64,000 nt of DNA. Source: Flectobacillus longus. Lineage in GTDB: Bacteria > Bacteroidota > Bacteroidia > Cytophagales > Spirosomataceae. The notes beneath the pieces were generated by a model. The model did not search any database, was not told where the DNA came from, and worked only from the letters and a program-made list of their open reading frames with translations. This document shows, in pieces, positions 1 to 9,117 of the stretch (positions are counted from its first letter, which is position 1; each line of letters starts with the position of its first letter). The translations under genes and the position numbers were made by a program. The DNA lies in contig NZ_JASHIC010000022.1 in NCBI RefSeq assembly GCF_030056705.1, positions 88,434-152,433 of the forward strand. The letters are read 5' to 3'.

Positions 1-721
1 AGTCAGCAAATGGTTTAAGACTCACACAGACGATGATAAAAATTAAGGTAAAACCAGCTAGCAAGATAGTCAAGGCTATTTCATTAGGCGATTTCTGGCG
101 AGAAGCTCCTTCAACCAAAGCAATCATTTTATCCAAAAAGCTTTCGCCTGGTTGTGTGGTTACTCGTACTTTAATTTTATCAGAAAGTACTTTTGTACCA
201 CCTGTCACCGAAGATTTATCACCACCTGCCTCACGAATCACAGGTGCAGATTCGCCCGTAATGGCTGATTCATCGATCGTCGCCAAACCCTCAATAATTT
301 CTCCGTCGCTTGGAATTATGTCGCCAGCTTCACAAATAAATAAGTCCCCTTTGGTCAAACTTGAAGAACTCACCGATTGTATTTGGTCATTTTTGAGCAA
401 TTTGGCAGGTGTTTCTTCACGAGTTTTACGCAAAGATTCTGCTTGTGCTTTGCCACGTGCTTCGGCAATAGCCTCGGCAAAATTGGCAAACAATAAGGTC
501 AGAAAAAGAACAAAAAATACAATAGCATTATAGACAAACGAACCTTGGTCGGGTTGAGAAATACTATAAATACTTACCAAAAACATCACCACCGTACCGA
601 TTTCAACCGTAAACATGACAGGGTTGTGGTACATTTGTTTGGGACTGAGTTTTGAAAATGCTGCTGATAAAGCCTCTTTTACCATCTTTTGGGTAAAAAG
701 CGCATTGGATGTCGTTTTCAT
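1..721 (-). CDS. kdpB: K+-transporting P-type ATPase subunit KdpB, N-terminal third (cut by window edge)
   Basis: This is the catalytic subunit of the Kdp ATP-driven K+ pump in the inner membrane. The visible residues 1-240 contain the conserved NPVMFTVEIG first membrane segment, a second hydrophobic segment followed by NFAEAIAEARGKAQA, and the actuator motif DESAITGESAPV, all typical of KdpB. The phosphorylated aspartate and nucleotide-binding domain lie beyond the left edge. The ATG at 721 (MKTTSNALFTQ) aligns with the usual family start; an in-frame ATG at 751 would add ten residues. It follows kdpA in the same operon with a gap of about 50 bp. The family identification is secure; only the start is uncertain. 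Confidence 0.95.
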   Translation of the reverse strand, partial: MKTTSNALFTQKMVKEALSAAFSKLSPKQMYHNPVMFTVEIGTVVMFLVSIYSISQPDQGSFVYNAIVFFVLFLTLLFANFAEAIAEARGKAQAESLRKTREETPAKLLKNDQIQSVSSSSLTKGDLFICEAGDIIPSDGEIIEGLATIDESAITGESAPVIREAGGDKSSVTGGTKVLSDKIKVRVTTQPGESFLDKMIALVEGASRQKSPNEIALTILLAGFTLIFIIVCVSLKPFAD

Positions 722-769
722 ATTGTCGATTGAGTGTTGGGATAAAAGCATTTATCTGAACTCAAGTTT

Positions 770-2467
770 TTATTTCAAAGAAAAATGTTCTGCTAATGGA
801 CCAAGCGTTAAGGCTGGGAAGAAGGCAAGGGCTACTAGGATTAAAATTACGGCAAACATGAGTATCCCAAACGTCAAGGTATCGAGCTGTAAAGTTCCTG
901 CACCAGAAGGAATATGCTTTTTCTTCGCCAAAATACCTGCAATAGCCACAGGACCAATAATGGGAATATATCTACTCAAAATCAGGACAATACCTGTTGA
1001 GATATTCCAGAATGGCGTATTGTCGCCTAGTCCCTCAAAACCAGAACCGTTGTTTGCTGCCGATGAAGTATATTCATAAAGCATTTCTGAAAAGCCATGA
1101 AATCCTGGGTTGTTGAGCCAACCAATATCTGGTTTTTGATGCGCTACATAAGTAGCTATTCCCGTTCCTAGCAAAATCAAGAAGGGGTGTAAAAGTGCAA
1201 TGAGCGTGGCAATTTTCATTTCTCGTGCTTCAATCTTTTTCCCAAACAATTCAGGGGTACGTCCTACCATCAAACCTGCAATGAATACGGCAATGATGAT
1301 AAATACATAAAAGTTGAGAAACCCCACACCAACGCCTCCATACAGTGCATTAATCATCATGCCTAACAGAGCGCTCATTCCTGTCAGGGGCATCAAACTA
1401 TCGTGCATCGCATTGACCGAACCGTTGGACGTAACTGTCGTAATGATTGCCCAATAGGTAGAAAGAGTTGTTCCGAAACGGGTTTCTTTTCCTTCCATAT
1501 TTCCCAAAGTTTGAGTAACTCCCAAGTGGTCAATAGCGGGATTACCTTGCCATTCGAAATATAAGGCAGGAGCTATAAGTGCCAAGAAACCTACGGTCAT
1601 TACGCCAAAAATTACCAAAGCCAATTTTTTACGATTGAGGTAAAACCCTAAGGCAAAGACCATTGCAATGGGAATCAAGATAATACTGATACTTTCAATA
1701 GCATTACTCCAATACGTTGGATTTTCGAGTGGGTGACTAGAGTTAGCGCCAAAAAAACCACCACCATTAGTGCCTAATTGCTTGATAGCGACCATCGCTG
1801 CGGCTGGTCCACGAGCCACTTGTACGGCATTTCCTTCAAGCGTATGGATATTAGCTTTCCCCTCAATATTCATCGGAACCCCTTCGAAAAGAAGCAATCC
1901 TGCCACTACCAATGCTAACGGTAGCAAAATACGTGTGTTCGATTGAATGAAATAGGTATAGAAATTTCCTAGTTTTTGACTTGTTTGTTCACGCATAGCC
2001 TTAAATACTACAGCACATGCAGCCATACCTGTTGCGGCAGTGACAAATTGCAAAAACATCAAGCAGGTAATTTGACCTAAATAGGACATTCCTGTTTCGC
2101 CTGAGTAGTGTTGTAAATTACAGTTTACCAAAAACGATACGGCAGTATTAAAAGCCAAATCGGGAGACATAGAAGGATTGTGGTCGGGATTCCACGGAAG
2201 CCATCCTTGGTTCATCAAAATAAACATAGCGAACAAAAACCAAATCAGGTTGATGCTTAAAAGTGCTTTTAAACTTTCTTGCCAAGTCATTTCGAGCTTG
2301 GGATTGATTCCGCCAATTTTATAAAAAAGTCTTTCTATGCCTCCAAATATTTTATCGCTCCAATGCGGAGCACCTGTATAAATGGCAGAAATATATTTTC
2401 CTAAAGGCCATGCCAGTAAAATTGTAAGTATAAAGGTGGCAACGATGCCTAATAAATCAGTTTCCAT
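770..2467 (-). CDS. kdpA: K+-transporting ATPase subunit KdpA
   Basis: KdpA is the K+-binding and translocating subunit of the KdpFABC pump, a relative of the Trk/Ktr channel-like transporters. The 565-aa protein has the normal family length and about ten hydrophobic segments. Selectivity-loop type motifs are visible: FNTAVSFLVNCNLQHYSGE near residue 105, TNGGGFFGANSSHPLENP near 235, and TTVTSNGSVNAMHDS near 345. It lies between kdpF (gap about 60 bp) and kdpB. Kdp operons are switched on at low external K+; here control probably comes from the sigma-54 activator encoded just upstream. Confidence 0.97.
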   Translation of the reverse strand: METDLLGIVATFILTILLAWPLGKYISAIYTGAPHWSDKIFGGIERLFYKIGGINPKLEMTWQESLKALLSINLIWFLFAMFILMNQGWLPWNPDHNPSMSPDLAFNTAVSFLVNCNLQHYSGETGMSYLGQITCLMFLQFVTAATGMAACAVVFKAMREQTSQKLGNFYTYFIQSNTRILLPLALVVAGLLLFEGVPMNIEGKANIHTLEGNAVQVARGPAAAMVAIKQLGTNGGGFFGANSSHPLENPTYWSNAIESISIILIPIAMVFALGFYLNRKKLALVIFGVMTVGFLALIAPALYFEWQGNPAIDHLGVTQTLGNMEGKETRFGTTLSTYWAIITTVTSNGSVNAMHDSLMPLTGMSALLGMMINALYGGVGVGFLNFYVFIIIAVFIAGLMVGRTPELFGKKIEAREMKIATLIALLHPFLILLGTGIATYVAHQKPDIGWLNNPGFHGFSEMLYEYTSSAANNGSGFEGLGDNTPFWNISTGIVLILSRYIPIIGPVAIAGILAKKKHIPSGAGTLQLDTLTFGILMFAVILILVALAFFPALTLGPLAEHFSLK

Positions 2468-2530
2468 GTTGGGTAATAGGGATTTTCAAAATTGAGTGTT
2501 TTCCTACAATAGCGATAGTTGATAGTTAGG

Positions 2531-2611
2531 CTAAAATTTTTCAGGTTTTAATAAAACATAAAACAAATAGCCAAAAACAGCGATGGATAAAACAAGCAAT
2601 AGCGTCATCAT
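2531..2611 (-). CDS. kdpF: KdpF, 26-aa membrane subunit of the Kdp pump
   Basis: This is a tiny gene read directly from the minus strand: start ATG at 2611 and stop TAG at 2533-2531. It encodes 26 residues made of one hydrophobic helix followed by a short charged tail ending GYLFYVLLKPEKF. Size, single-helix design and position immediately before kdpA are those of KdpF, a small lipid-like stabiliser of the KdpABC complex. A second start codon directly follows the first (MM). It is too short for most automatic gene callers. Confidence 0.85.
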   Translation of the reverse strand: MMTLLLVLSIAVFGYLFYVLLKPEKF

Positions 2612-2631
2612 GATGAATAGGGTTTTGTATA

Positions 2632-2718
2632 TTAAATTTTTTCAAAAAAATCTATCGTCCAATCGAATAGATAGAAGGCCAAAAGACCTAAAAGCACGAG
2701 AATGATGGTAAGTAGCAT
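2632..2718 (-). CDS. 28-aa single-helix membrane peptide at the head of the kdp operon
   Basis: An open frame with ATG at 2718 and TAA at 2634-2632 encodes a 28-residue peptide. It begins MLLTIILVLLGLLAFYLFDW, one strongly hydrophobic stretch, and ends with a charged tail (DFFEKI). It lies 20 bp upstream of kdpF and is the first frame after the candidate promoter, so it would be the first product of the kdp transcript. It resembles KdpF in design but not in its tail. It could be a second accessory peptide of the pump or an upstream leader peptide; I do not recognise a named family. Confidence 0.55.
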   Translation of the reverse strand: MLLTIILVLLGLLAFYLFDWTIDFFEKI

Positions 2719-2740
2719 TTTTTTAGGGTTTTTATTTGTT

Positions 2741-2760
2741 CTTTGCTACTAGGTGTGCCA
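2741..2760 (-). promoter_or_regulatory. Candidate sigma-54 (-24/-12) promoter of the kdp operon
   Basis: On the minus strand the sequence reads TTTGGCACACCTAGTAGCAA. TGGCAC matches the -24 element exactly and AGCA resembles the -12 element. The GG-to-GC spacing is 11 rather than the strict 10 bases, which lowers confidence. It lies just upstream of the first small gene of the kdp operon, and the next gene upstream encodes a sigma-54 activator. Confidence 0.4.
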
Positions 2761-2864
2761 AAGTCTATTCCAATTCTGCAATTTTTACTATAAAATAATT
2801 GTAATAATCTGATTTACAGTTGTTTGATTTTATGATTTTTATTTTGGAAAAAAAATGATAAATA

Positions 2865-2893
2865 AAAAACCCTTCCAAAATGAAAGGGTTTTT
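2865..2893 (-). terminator. Terminator of the response-regulator gene
   Basis: Ten-base arms (AAAAACCCTT and AAGGGTTTTT) flank a nine-base loop, and the A/T-rich arms supply a U tract. The hairpin lies between the end of the sigma-54 regulator gene and the kdp promoter region, so it separates the two transcription units. Confidence 0.75.
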
Positions 2894-2954
2894 ACCAAAA
2901 TGGAAATGATTGTGAATGTGCTATTGCCTAGTCCAAGACAAAGTCTTGAACTAG

Positions 2955-4289
2955 TTATAGCTTGAGTGAGATGCCGTATTCTTCCATTTTACGATACAGT
3001 GTTGTAAGACCAATATTGAGCAGTCGAGCGGTTTCTGTCTTGTTGCCTTTGGTATGTTGTAGTACTTTTTCGATATGGAATTTTTCTACCGATTGTAAAT
3101 CCAGACCACTTGGAGCACCGACTTGAGCGTGGTGAATGAGATTGGGAGGAAGGCAATCTTTTTGCAATACACCATCGTTTTGTAGAATTAAGGCACGTTC
3201 GATGATGTTTTTCAGTTCACGAATATTGCCTGGCCAAGTATAGTTTTCAAGTATTTGCTGAAACTCAGACGACATGGTAACTTGTTGAAAACCATACTTT
3301 TTACTTAAATCTTTAATAAAATGTTTACTCAACAGTACAATATCCGTTTTGCGTTCACGTAAGGCAGGAAGTACAATCTGAAATACCGAAAGACGATAAT
3401 ACAAGTCCAGACGGAAATGCCCTGTTTGGGATTCTTTTTCTAAATCTCGGTTGGTCGCCGAAATTACTCGAACATCCACTTTAACTTCCTTAGTGTCGCC
3501 TACGCGTAAAAAAGTACCAGATTCTAAAACTCTTAAAAGTTTTGCTTGAAGGTCGAGCGACATTTCGCCTATTTCATCCAGAAAAATGGTGCCTTTATGT
3601 GCTACTTCAAATAAGCCTTTTTTGTCTTTCAGCGCACCTGTAAATGCCCCAGATTTATGTCCAAATAATTCAGATTCAAGGATTTCTCTCGAAAAAGCTG
3701 CGCAGTTGATAGCCACAAAACTTTCGCTGTGTCTGGCAGATGCTTCATGAATGGCTTGGGCAAAAACTTCTTTTCCAGTACCTGTTTCGCCCGTCAACAA
3801 AACGGTTGTGCTGGTTTGTGCCACCCGTTTTGCCATATTTACCGCATTTTCAATAATAGAAGTTTTACCTATTACCTTATCAAAACCCGTTAAGGATACT
3901 TCAGAAGTTTTTGCTTGATTGGCTTTTTGCATCGCCAAATCAAGCATGGGAATCATTTTTTCGTTATCATCTCCTTTTACCAAATAATCAAAAGCACCGT
4001 TTTTCATGGCCTTAACGCCATCTTGAATCGTGCCATAGGCTGTCATTACAATAATTTCGAGATGAGGGTACTGAGATTTTAGTTTTGCTGTAAAGTCAAC
4101 ACCGTTGCCATCGGGGAGTTTTACATCCGACATCACGACTTTTATGGGTTGTCGTTCAAGCACTTGCCATGCAGATTTGAGATCGCCAGCTTCAAAAACG
4201 GTGTAATCTTCCAACTCCACAATACGTTTGAGCAGTCCACGTAACTGCTTTTCATCATCAATAATCAATACCACACCTTTTGATTCCAT
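2955..4289 (-). CDS. Sigma-54-dependent response regulator (NtrC family)
   Basis: The 444-aa protein has the three-part NtrC layout. Residues 1-120 are a receiver with the acidic pair D11/D12, phospho-acceptor D55 and K105. Residues about 135-370 are an AAA+ activator with Walker A GETGTGKE at 167-174 and the sigma-54-contact loop GAFTGA. The last 50 residues are a Fis-type helix-turn-helix (LNIGLTTLYRKMEEYGI). It should activate RNA polymerase-sigma-54 on phosphorylation. Its placement just upstream of kdp, with a -24-like element in front of kdp, suggests it takes the place of KdpE there. No partner histidine kinase is visible in the window. Confidence 0.9.
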   Translation of the reverse strand: MESKGVVLIIDDEKQLRGLLKRIVELEDYTVFEAGDLKSAWQVLERQPIKVVMSDVKLPDGNGVDFTAKLKSQYPHLEIIVMTAYGTIQDGVKAMKNGAFDYLVKGDDNEKMIPMLDLAMQKANQAKTSEVSLTGFDKVIGKTSIIENAVNMAKRVAQTSTTVLLTGETGTGKEVFAQAIHEASARHSESFVAINCAAFSREILESELFGHKSGAFTGALKDKKGLFEVAHKGTIFLDEIGEMSLDLQAKLLRVLESGTFLRVGDTKEVKVDVRVISATNRDLEKESQTGHFRLDLYYRLSVFQIVLPALRERKTDIVLLSKHFIKDLSKKYGFQQVTMSSEFQQILENYTWPGNIRELKNIIERALILQNDGVLQKDCLPPNLIHHAQVGAPSGLDLQSVEKFHIEKVLQHTKGNKTETARLLNIGLTTLYRKMEEYGISLKL

Positions 4290-4512
4290 AAATTTTCTTT
4301 TGTTGACTTATGCTACAAAGTAAATAGAATTATCCTTAGGGTGTATGAATGAAGAGATGTTGTTTATGTCGGAGCGCTGATTTTTGATTTCGGAATTAGG
4401 TTTATTTTTTTACTATTATAAAGCAAAAGTTCTCTCGAAGTTTGTGATTGAGTGGTTGAGTGATTTAAGGAAAATCACTCAATCACAAATCACTCAATAG
4501 ATAACCACGCTT
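4290..4512. repeat. Intergenic region with an AATCACTCAA inverted repeat (probable terminator)
   Basis: No gene is seen here. At 4456-4482 the arms TTGAGTGATTT and AAATCACTCAA form an 11-bp hairpin with a 5-base loop. Further copies of the same GAGTGATT/AATCACTC word on each side (4444-4497) allow alternative pairings. The repeat lies just after the stop of the GH78 gene on the minus strand, so it probably terminates that gene. Confidence 0.55.
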
Positions 4513-7500
4513 TTATTTCTTTATTTCAAAATTATAACTACCAGATTCTAATGGGATTATGATAAATCCTTTTTCTGATTTAATACCTTTCCATGTGCTG
4601 ATAGATTTACCGTTTTCTGTAATTTGAGCGATTGATTTAGCAGGTAAATAGAGTGTTGCACTGGTATTGGCAGGCACAGTGGCATGATAACTCCAAGTAT
4701 TTCCTGAACTTTTCCAAGCGCTATTAATACGTCCGTACATGGAGTCATAATGCCCTTTGGCTTCTGTAATTTGTCCATTTGGATCAGGCGTTGGCATTAG
4801 GGTAAATTCCTTAAAACCAGCCTTTTCTGGATGTCTTTGAATACCAAGCGAATAATTGTACATCCAAGCTGCTACAGCACCAAACGAATAGTGATTGAAG
4901 GAGTTCATGCTATTGTTGCCTCCAAAACCATTTTCGACGGTATAAGAATTGAGACGTTCCCAAATCGAAGTAGCGCCGTTAACTACCGAATACAACCAAG
5001 ATGGATATTGTTTGTTGGTCAAAAGCTTGTACGCTAAATCATGATTCCCGTTGCCTGAAAGTGCTTCACTGATGGACGCCGTGCCGATAAATCCTGTCAT
5101 GAGCGAATAAGCAGGACGTTCGATACCGCTATCATCTTTGTTGGTTCTTGCAACAGTTTCATTCAGATGTTGAATAGCATAAGGTTTGTTGTTTTCGTCA
5201 AAAACATCTAATGCCAATGGGATAGCGTACGAAGCTTGGGTGTCTATTAAGACCCCTTTATCTGTTTTGCCCGTTCCTTCTTTTTCGTTTGGTGCACCCC
5301 AAAAGCCTGTTTTTACACCAGATTTTACGGTTCTATGAGAGTTTTTGTCAACATAAATTTCGTTGAAAGCTTTTTTGATTTCTTCGCTACGTTTTTTCAA
5401 GGCTATTGCTTCCTCTTTTTTACCTAAAATAGAAGCCATTTGACTCATAATATTCAAATCATACGAGAAGTACGCCATCCAGAAAAAGGTGTTATCATTT
5501 TTGTTGCCTTCTGGACTAAGCCAGTCGCCCAAAGGTCCTTCGTTGAGGATACCCGTATTTTTCTCAATTTTTGATTCCAAAAAGTTGATATACTTTTTCA
5601 TGGCATCAAAATGTTCTCCTAACAACTGAATATCACCGTATTGACGATAAGTTTCCCAGGCGACAACAATACCTGCACTACCCCAAAGCGTACCTCCAAA
5701 ACCACCACCAAGCGGAGCAACATCGGTAAAACGACCATTTTCGTCTTGTACATCACGCATAGCTAAAAGGTGTCGTCTCAAGAAAGAGTTGGCATCGGTC
5801 AAATAAGTTACCGTTTTAGAAAATACCGAAATATCTCCACTCCAGCCCATGCGCTCGTTACGAGCAGGCGTATCTGTTGGAATAGAAAGGAAGTTACTGC
5901 GCAAAGACCAAGTAATGTTTTGCCAAAGTTTATTGACCAATGGATCTGAGGTTTCGTAGCTTGATGACAATTCATTTACTGAGCTAATTACCAATCCCTT
6001 AATATCGGTAACAGGAATAGCTTGTTGGATTCCTGTGATTTCTAGGTAACGATACCCATGGAACGTAAATCTTGGTTGAATTACCTCGTCGCCCCCTTTC
6101 AAAATATACTGGTCGGTGGTGAGCGCTGCACGAATATTTTCCATCATCACCATGCCCTCATTACCTTTGTATGCTGCCAAATTAGGGTATTTGATTTCGG
6201 CATATCGCATGTTAATGACTTGTCCTTTTTGGCCATTCTTAATTTGAATCTGTGGAAAGCCTACCATGTTTTGTCCCATATCATAGACAAAAACTTTAGG
6301 ACGGACTTCCTCAACACTCTGTGCTTGAAGCGTTTTGACAATGGTCGCATTTTCACCAATCTGACCAATTAGTTTGAAATCTTTGTAGTCAAAAGTAGAT
6401 TTTTGACCAAAAACATCACTAAAAGTTCCCATATAAGAGTTGCCTTCGAGGGGTACTTCTACCGCCTTTTTCCATGATTTGTCATCATAATTGCTCAATG
6501 TCCACCCTTGAATAGGGGCTTCTTTGGTAGCATCATAAACCTCTCCTTGGAAAAACGAACCATATCTAATCGGTCCGTTGGTATTGAGTTTCCAAGTATT
6601 TGGATTTGAGTCAACGACTTGTTCTGAACCATCGGCATAGGTGATAATAATTTTAGCTAAAAGAGATTGTCTATCGCCAAAGAAATTCCAATGGTTGCCA
6701 CTGTAAGTGATATTTCCACTCCACCAGCCTTCGCTCAGCCATGTACCTAAAGCATTTTTTCCTGCCGAAATGGAAGATGTGATGTCAAAAGTTTGATAGG
6801 TATGATTCTTATTATACTGTGTCAAACCTGGGTTGAAATATTCATTACTCACTCGTTTTCCATTGAGATACGCTTCATAGATACCTCTGGAAGTGATATA
6901 CAAGCGAGCTTTTTGAATAGCTTTTTGACTTACCTCAAAAGTAGTTCGAAGCATTGGTTCGGCATTACGACTAGCGTTAACCGTTAGCAAAGTGTTTTCT
7001 ACACGATATTGATTTTTTTGTGCCTGAACGCCTTTTCCGATAAAAACATCAGCCTTGGTATCTTCGAAGATAGCATTAGAAGGATAGCGGTAGTTTTTGA
7101 CTGTAATCTCAGAAAAATACGCTACTTGATTTTCTCCCACTTTGAATCCCATATCAGCTACCATCGGATAACTCAAATAGTCATTGCCCGCACCAACTGG
7201 ATTGAGATTGAGTCCTCTAGGACCAAATCTTGAATTGGATTCTAAAGAAGGATCTTTTAGCTTGTGAGCTTCGTCGTTACCATCCAAATAAAACTCAAAG
7301 AGACCGAAGATAGATTCCGCAAGAATCTGGTGTTTTTGATATTTATTGGATTGATTAATAAGTGATTGAGGAATATTAATAACTTTTACAGGAATATTTT
7401 TTTGGTCTGTCTTTGTATAGCCTACTCGATAAATATTGAGCTTTGCGTTGGTGCTAGGCTCAGAGGTTAGCGAACTAATATCCAATTCTATAGCAATATA

Positions 7501-8109
7501 GCTTTCATTGTTTTGGTGCTCTACCCCCATATAGTTGAGATAGCGATTGGCGAGACGTTGGTCATTAGCGCCAAAAATAAAGGACGCTTTTGTGCTCTGG
7601 CTAGCTTCGTCAAGCTGGATAGCATAAGAAAGCTTGAAAACCGAAAGCGCATGAGGATAAAAAACAAGGTCTTCGTCAGTTCCACCTATCCATTTAGCTT
7701 GTCCCCAAGCCTCTTGTTTGGAATTCATAAAGCCCGTTTCGAACCATGAGCTTGCCGTTGAACTTTTACCTTTATTATCCCAAACTGTTACAGACCATGT
7801 GTATTTGGTACGAGCCAGCAAAGGTTTTCCTTCGTACTGAATAGCATGAGAAATACTAGAATTAACTTTTCCAGATTGCCAAACGACCTGATTTTTGTCA
7901 TCAGAGACTTTAATTTGATAAGCCATTTGCGACAAACCTTTCATGGAAGATAAGGCTTTCATTTGCCATGAAAACTGAGGAATGGCCAAATCTGTGCCTA
8001 TTGGCTGTGTTTGATAATTGACTTGAAGTTTGTGTAAGCTAAAATTTGCCCAGACCGCTGGAATGCTCCACAAGCTTACTAGCAAAAGTAGCAATAGACC
8101 TTTTTTCAT
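4513..8109 (-). CDS. Secreted alpha-L-rhamnosidase, glycoside hydrolase family 78
   Basis: The enzyme removes terminal alpha-L-rhamnose from glycosides or polysaccharides. The ATG at 8109 was chosen because it begins a clean signal peptide (MKKGLLLLLLVSLWSIPAVWA); a longer frame from 8169 has no such logic. The 1198-aa product has N-terminal Ig/Fn3-like and jelly-roll segments, then an (alpha/alpha)6 catalytic barrel. The catalytic-region motif DTPARNERMGWSGDIS near residues 735-750 contains the expected acidic residues, and a C-terminal beta domain follows. Family identity is strong. It is the last gene of the catabolic island and probably supplies the sugar-trimming step. No T9SS domain is visible at the C-terminus, so it may act in the periplasm. 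Confidence 0.93.
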   Translation of the reverse strand: MKKGLLLLLLVSLWSIPAVWANFSLHKLQVNYQTQPIGTDLAIPQFSWQMKALSSMKGLSQMAYQIKVSDDKNQVVWQSGKVNSSISHAIQYEGKPLLARTKYTWSVTVWDNKGKSSTASSWFETGFMNSKQEAWGQAKWIGGTDEDLVFYPHALSVFKLSYAIQLDEASQSTKASFIFGANDQRLANRYLNYMGVEHQNNESYIAIELDISSLTSEPSTNAKLNIYRVGYTKTDQKNIPVKVINIPQSLINQSNKYQKHQILAESIFGLFEFYLDGNDEAHKLKDPSLESNSRFGPRGLNLNPVGAGNDYLSYPMVADMGFKVGENQVAYFSEITVKNYRYPSNAIFEDTKADVFIGKGVQAQKNQYRVENTLLTVNASRNAEPMLRTTFEVSQKAIQKARLYITSRGIYEAYLNGKRVSNEYFNPGLTQYNKNHTYQTFDITSSISAGKNALGTWLSEGWWSGNITYSGNHWNFFGDRQSLLAKIIITYADGSEQVVDSNPNTWKLNTNGPIRYGSFFQGEVYDATKEAPIQGWTLSNYDDKSWKKAVEVPLEGNSYMGTFSDVFGQKSTFDYKDFKLIGQIGENATIVKTLQAQSVEEVRPKVFVYDMGQNMVGFPQIQIKNGQKGQVINMRYAEIKYPNLAAYKGNEGMVMMENIRAALTTDQYILKGGDEVIQPRFTFHGYRYLEITGIQQAIPVTDIKGLVISSVNELSSSYETSDPLVNKLWQNITWSLRSNFLSIPTDTPARNERMGWSGDISVFSKTVTYLTDANSFLRRHLLAMRDVQDENGRFTDVAPLGGGFGGTLWGSAGIVVAWETYRQYGDIQLLGEHFDAMKKYINFLESKIEKNTGILNEGPLGDWLSPEGNKNDNTFFWMAYFSYDLNIMSQMASILGKKEEAIALKKRSEEIKKAFNEIYVDKNSHRTVKSGVKTGFWGAPNEKEGTGKTDKGVLIDTQASYAIPLALDVFDENNKPYAIQHLNETVARTNKDDSGIERPAYSLMTGFIGTASISEALSGNGNHDLAYKLLTNKQYPSWLYSVVNGATSIWERLNSYTVENGFGGNNSMNSFNHYSFGAVAAWMYNYSLGIQRHPEKAGFKEFTLMPTPDPNGQITEAKGHYDSMYGRINSAWKSSGNTWSYHATVPANTSATLYLPAKSIAQITENGKSISTWKGIKSEKGFIIIPLESGSYNFEIKK

Positions 8110-8323
8110 AGGATAGTATTGATAATGTTCTAAAAAAGATGGAATTAGTTCAAATTTAGGCTTTTCCAACGGACAACTATCATATACTGTCTATGTTGAT
8201 AAGAATAAAAGTGGATATTTTATTAGTAATATTTTGATATTCAGTAAATTATGTAATTTTCTTTTTGATACAATGAATTAAAAATATTTTGTATAAACTA
8301 GATATAATGATAAATACAATTTA
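8110..8323. other. Promoter-bearing gap upstream of the rhamnosidase gene
   Basis: This is an AT-rich stretch without an open frame. It separates the GH78 start from the end of the preceding dehydrogenase gene and probably contains the GH78 promoter. I could not fix promoter elements by eye. Confidence 0.4.
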
Positions 8324-9091
8324 TTAAGCAAATGCCCCACCATCGACTGCCATACAATGCCCTGTGATAAAACTTGATTCATGACTACATAACCAAAGTG
8401 CTACATCAGCTACTTCTTGAGGCTGTCCCATACGTTTCATTCTTTGAAAATTGATAGCCTGTTGTAATGCCTCAGGGTTTTCGGCTAATTTTCGACGACC
8501 TTGCATAATCATGGGTGTTTCGATGGCTGTGGGACAAATGGCATTGACACGAATATTTTGGGTAGCATATTCAATCGCCGCAGATTTTACCAACCCATTG
8601 ACCCCATGTTTGGATGCAGCATAGGGAGAGTTTTCGGGCTGTCCAACCAAACCTGCCGCCGACGATACACATACAATGTTGCCGCCGCCCTGTTTTAGCA
8701 TTTGTTCTATCTGAAATTTGACACAATACCATGTGCCAATAAGGTTGATTTGTATCTGGTTAATCCAATCTTCCTCAGGATATTCATGAACAGGTTTGGA
8801 TACTGTTCCAGCAATTCCAGCGCAGTTGACAGCCACATCGATTCTCCCAAAATGTTGAATAGCGCACTCTATTACATGTATTACATCTTCTCTTTTTCCA
8901 ATATTACAAACTACAAAAATGGCATCATTGCCCAAGGCTTTGACTTTTTCCAATACATGGTTACCAAACTCAGGGTTAATATCTGCTAAAATTACTTTTG
9001 CGCCTTCTTGGGCAAATGCCAGTGCTGTTGCTCGACCAATCCCAGAGGCTGCACCTGTGACCAAAGCAATTTTGTTTTCGAATCTTCTCAT
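8324..9091 (-). CDS. Short-chain dehydrogenase/reductase (SDR)
   Basis: This is a 255-aa classical SDR with cofactor motif TGAASGIG at residues 12-19, the NAG segment as NCAG, catalytic serine in VSSAAG, and active-site YAASK near residue 155. It ends with the common MAVDGGAFA tail. The fold oxidises an alcohol or reduces a ketone with NAD(P). It lies 27 bp downstream of a second SDR gene and in one run with the lactonase gene, so it could act on a sugar or on an intermediate of the phenolic side chain. The substrate cannot be read from the sequence. Confidence 0.88.
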   Translation of the reverse strand: MRRFENKIALVTGAASGIGRATALAFAQEGAKVILADINPEFGNHVLEKVKALGNDAIFVVCNIGKREDVIHVIECAIQHFGRIDVAVNCAGIAGTVSKPVHEYPEEDWINQIQINLIGTWYCVKFQIEQMLKQGGGNIVCVSSAAGLVGQPENSPYAASKHGVNGLVKSAAIEYATQNIRVNAICPTAIETPMIMQGRRKLAENPEALQQAINFQRMKRMGQPQEVADVALWLCSHESSFITGHCMAVDGGAFA

Positions 9092-9117
9092 TTTCTGTTA
9101 TCGTTTTAAAACATCCT

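Noticed and set aside
33..1079. Open frames of 154-166 residues on the plus strand across kdpB/kdpA
   Set aside because: They lie antisense to strongly recognised kdp genes and have the odd composition expected of the complementary strand.
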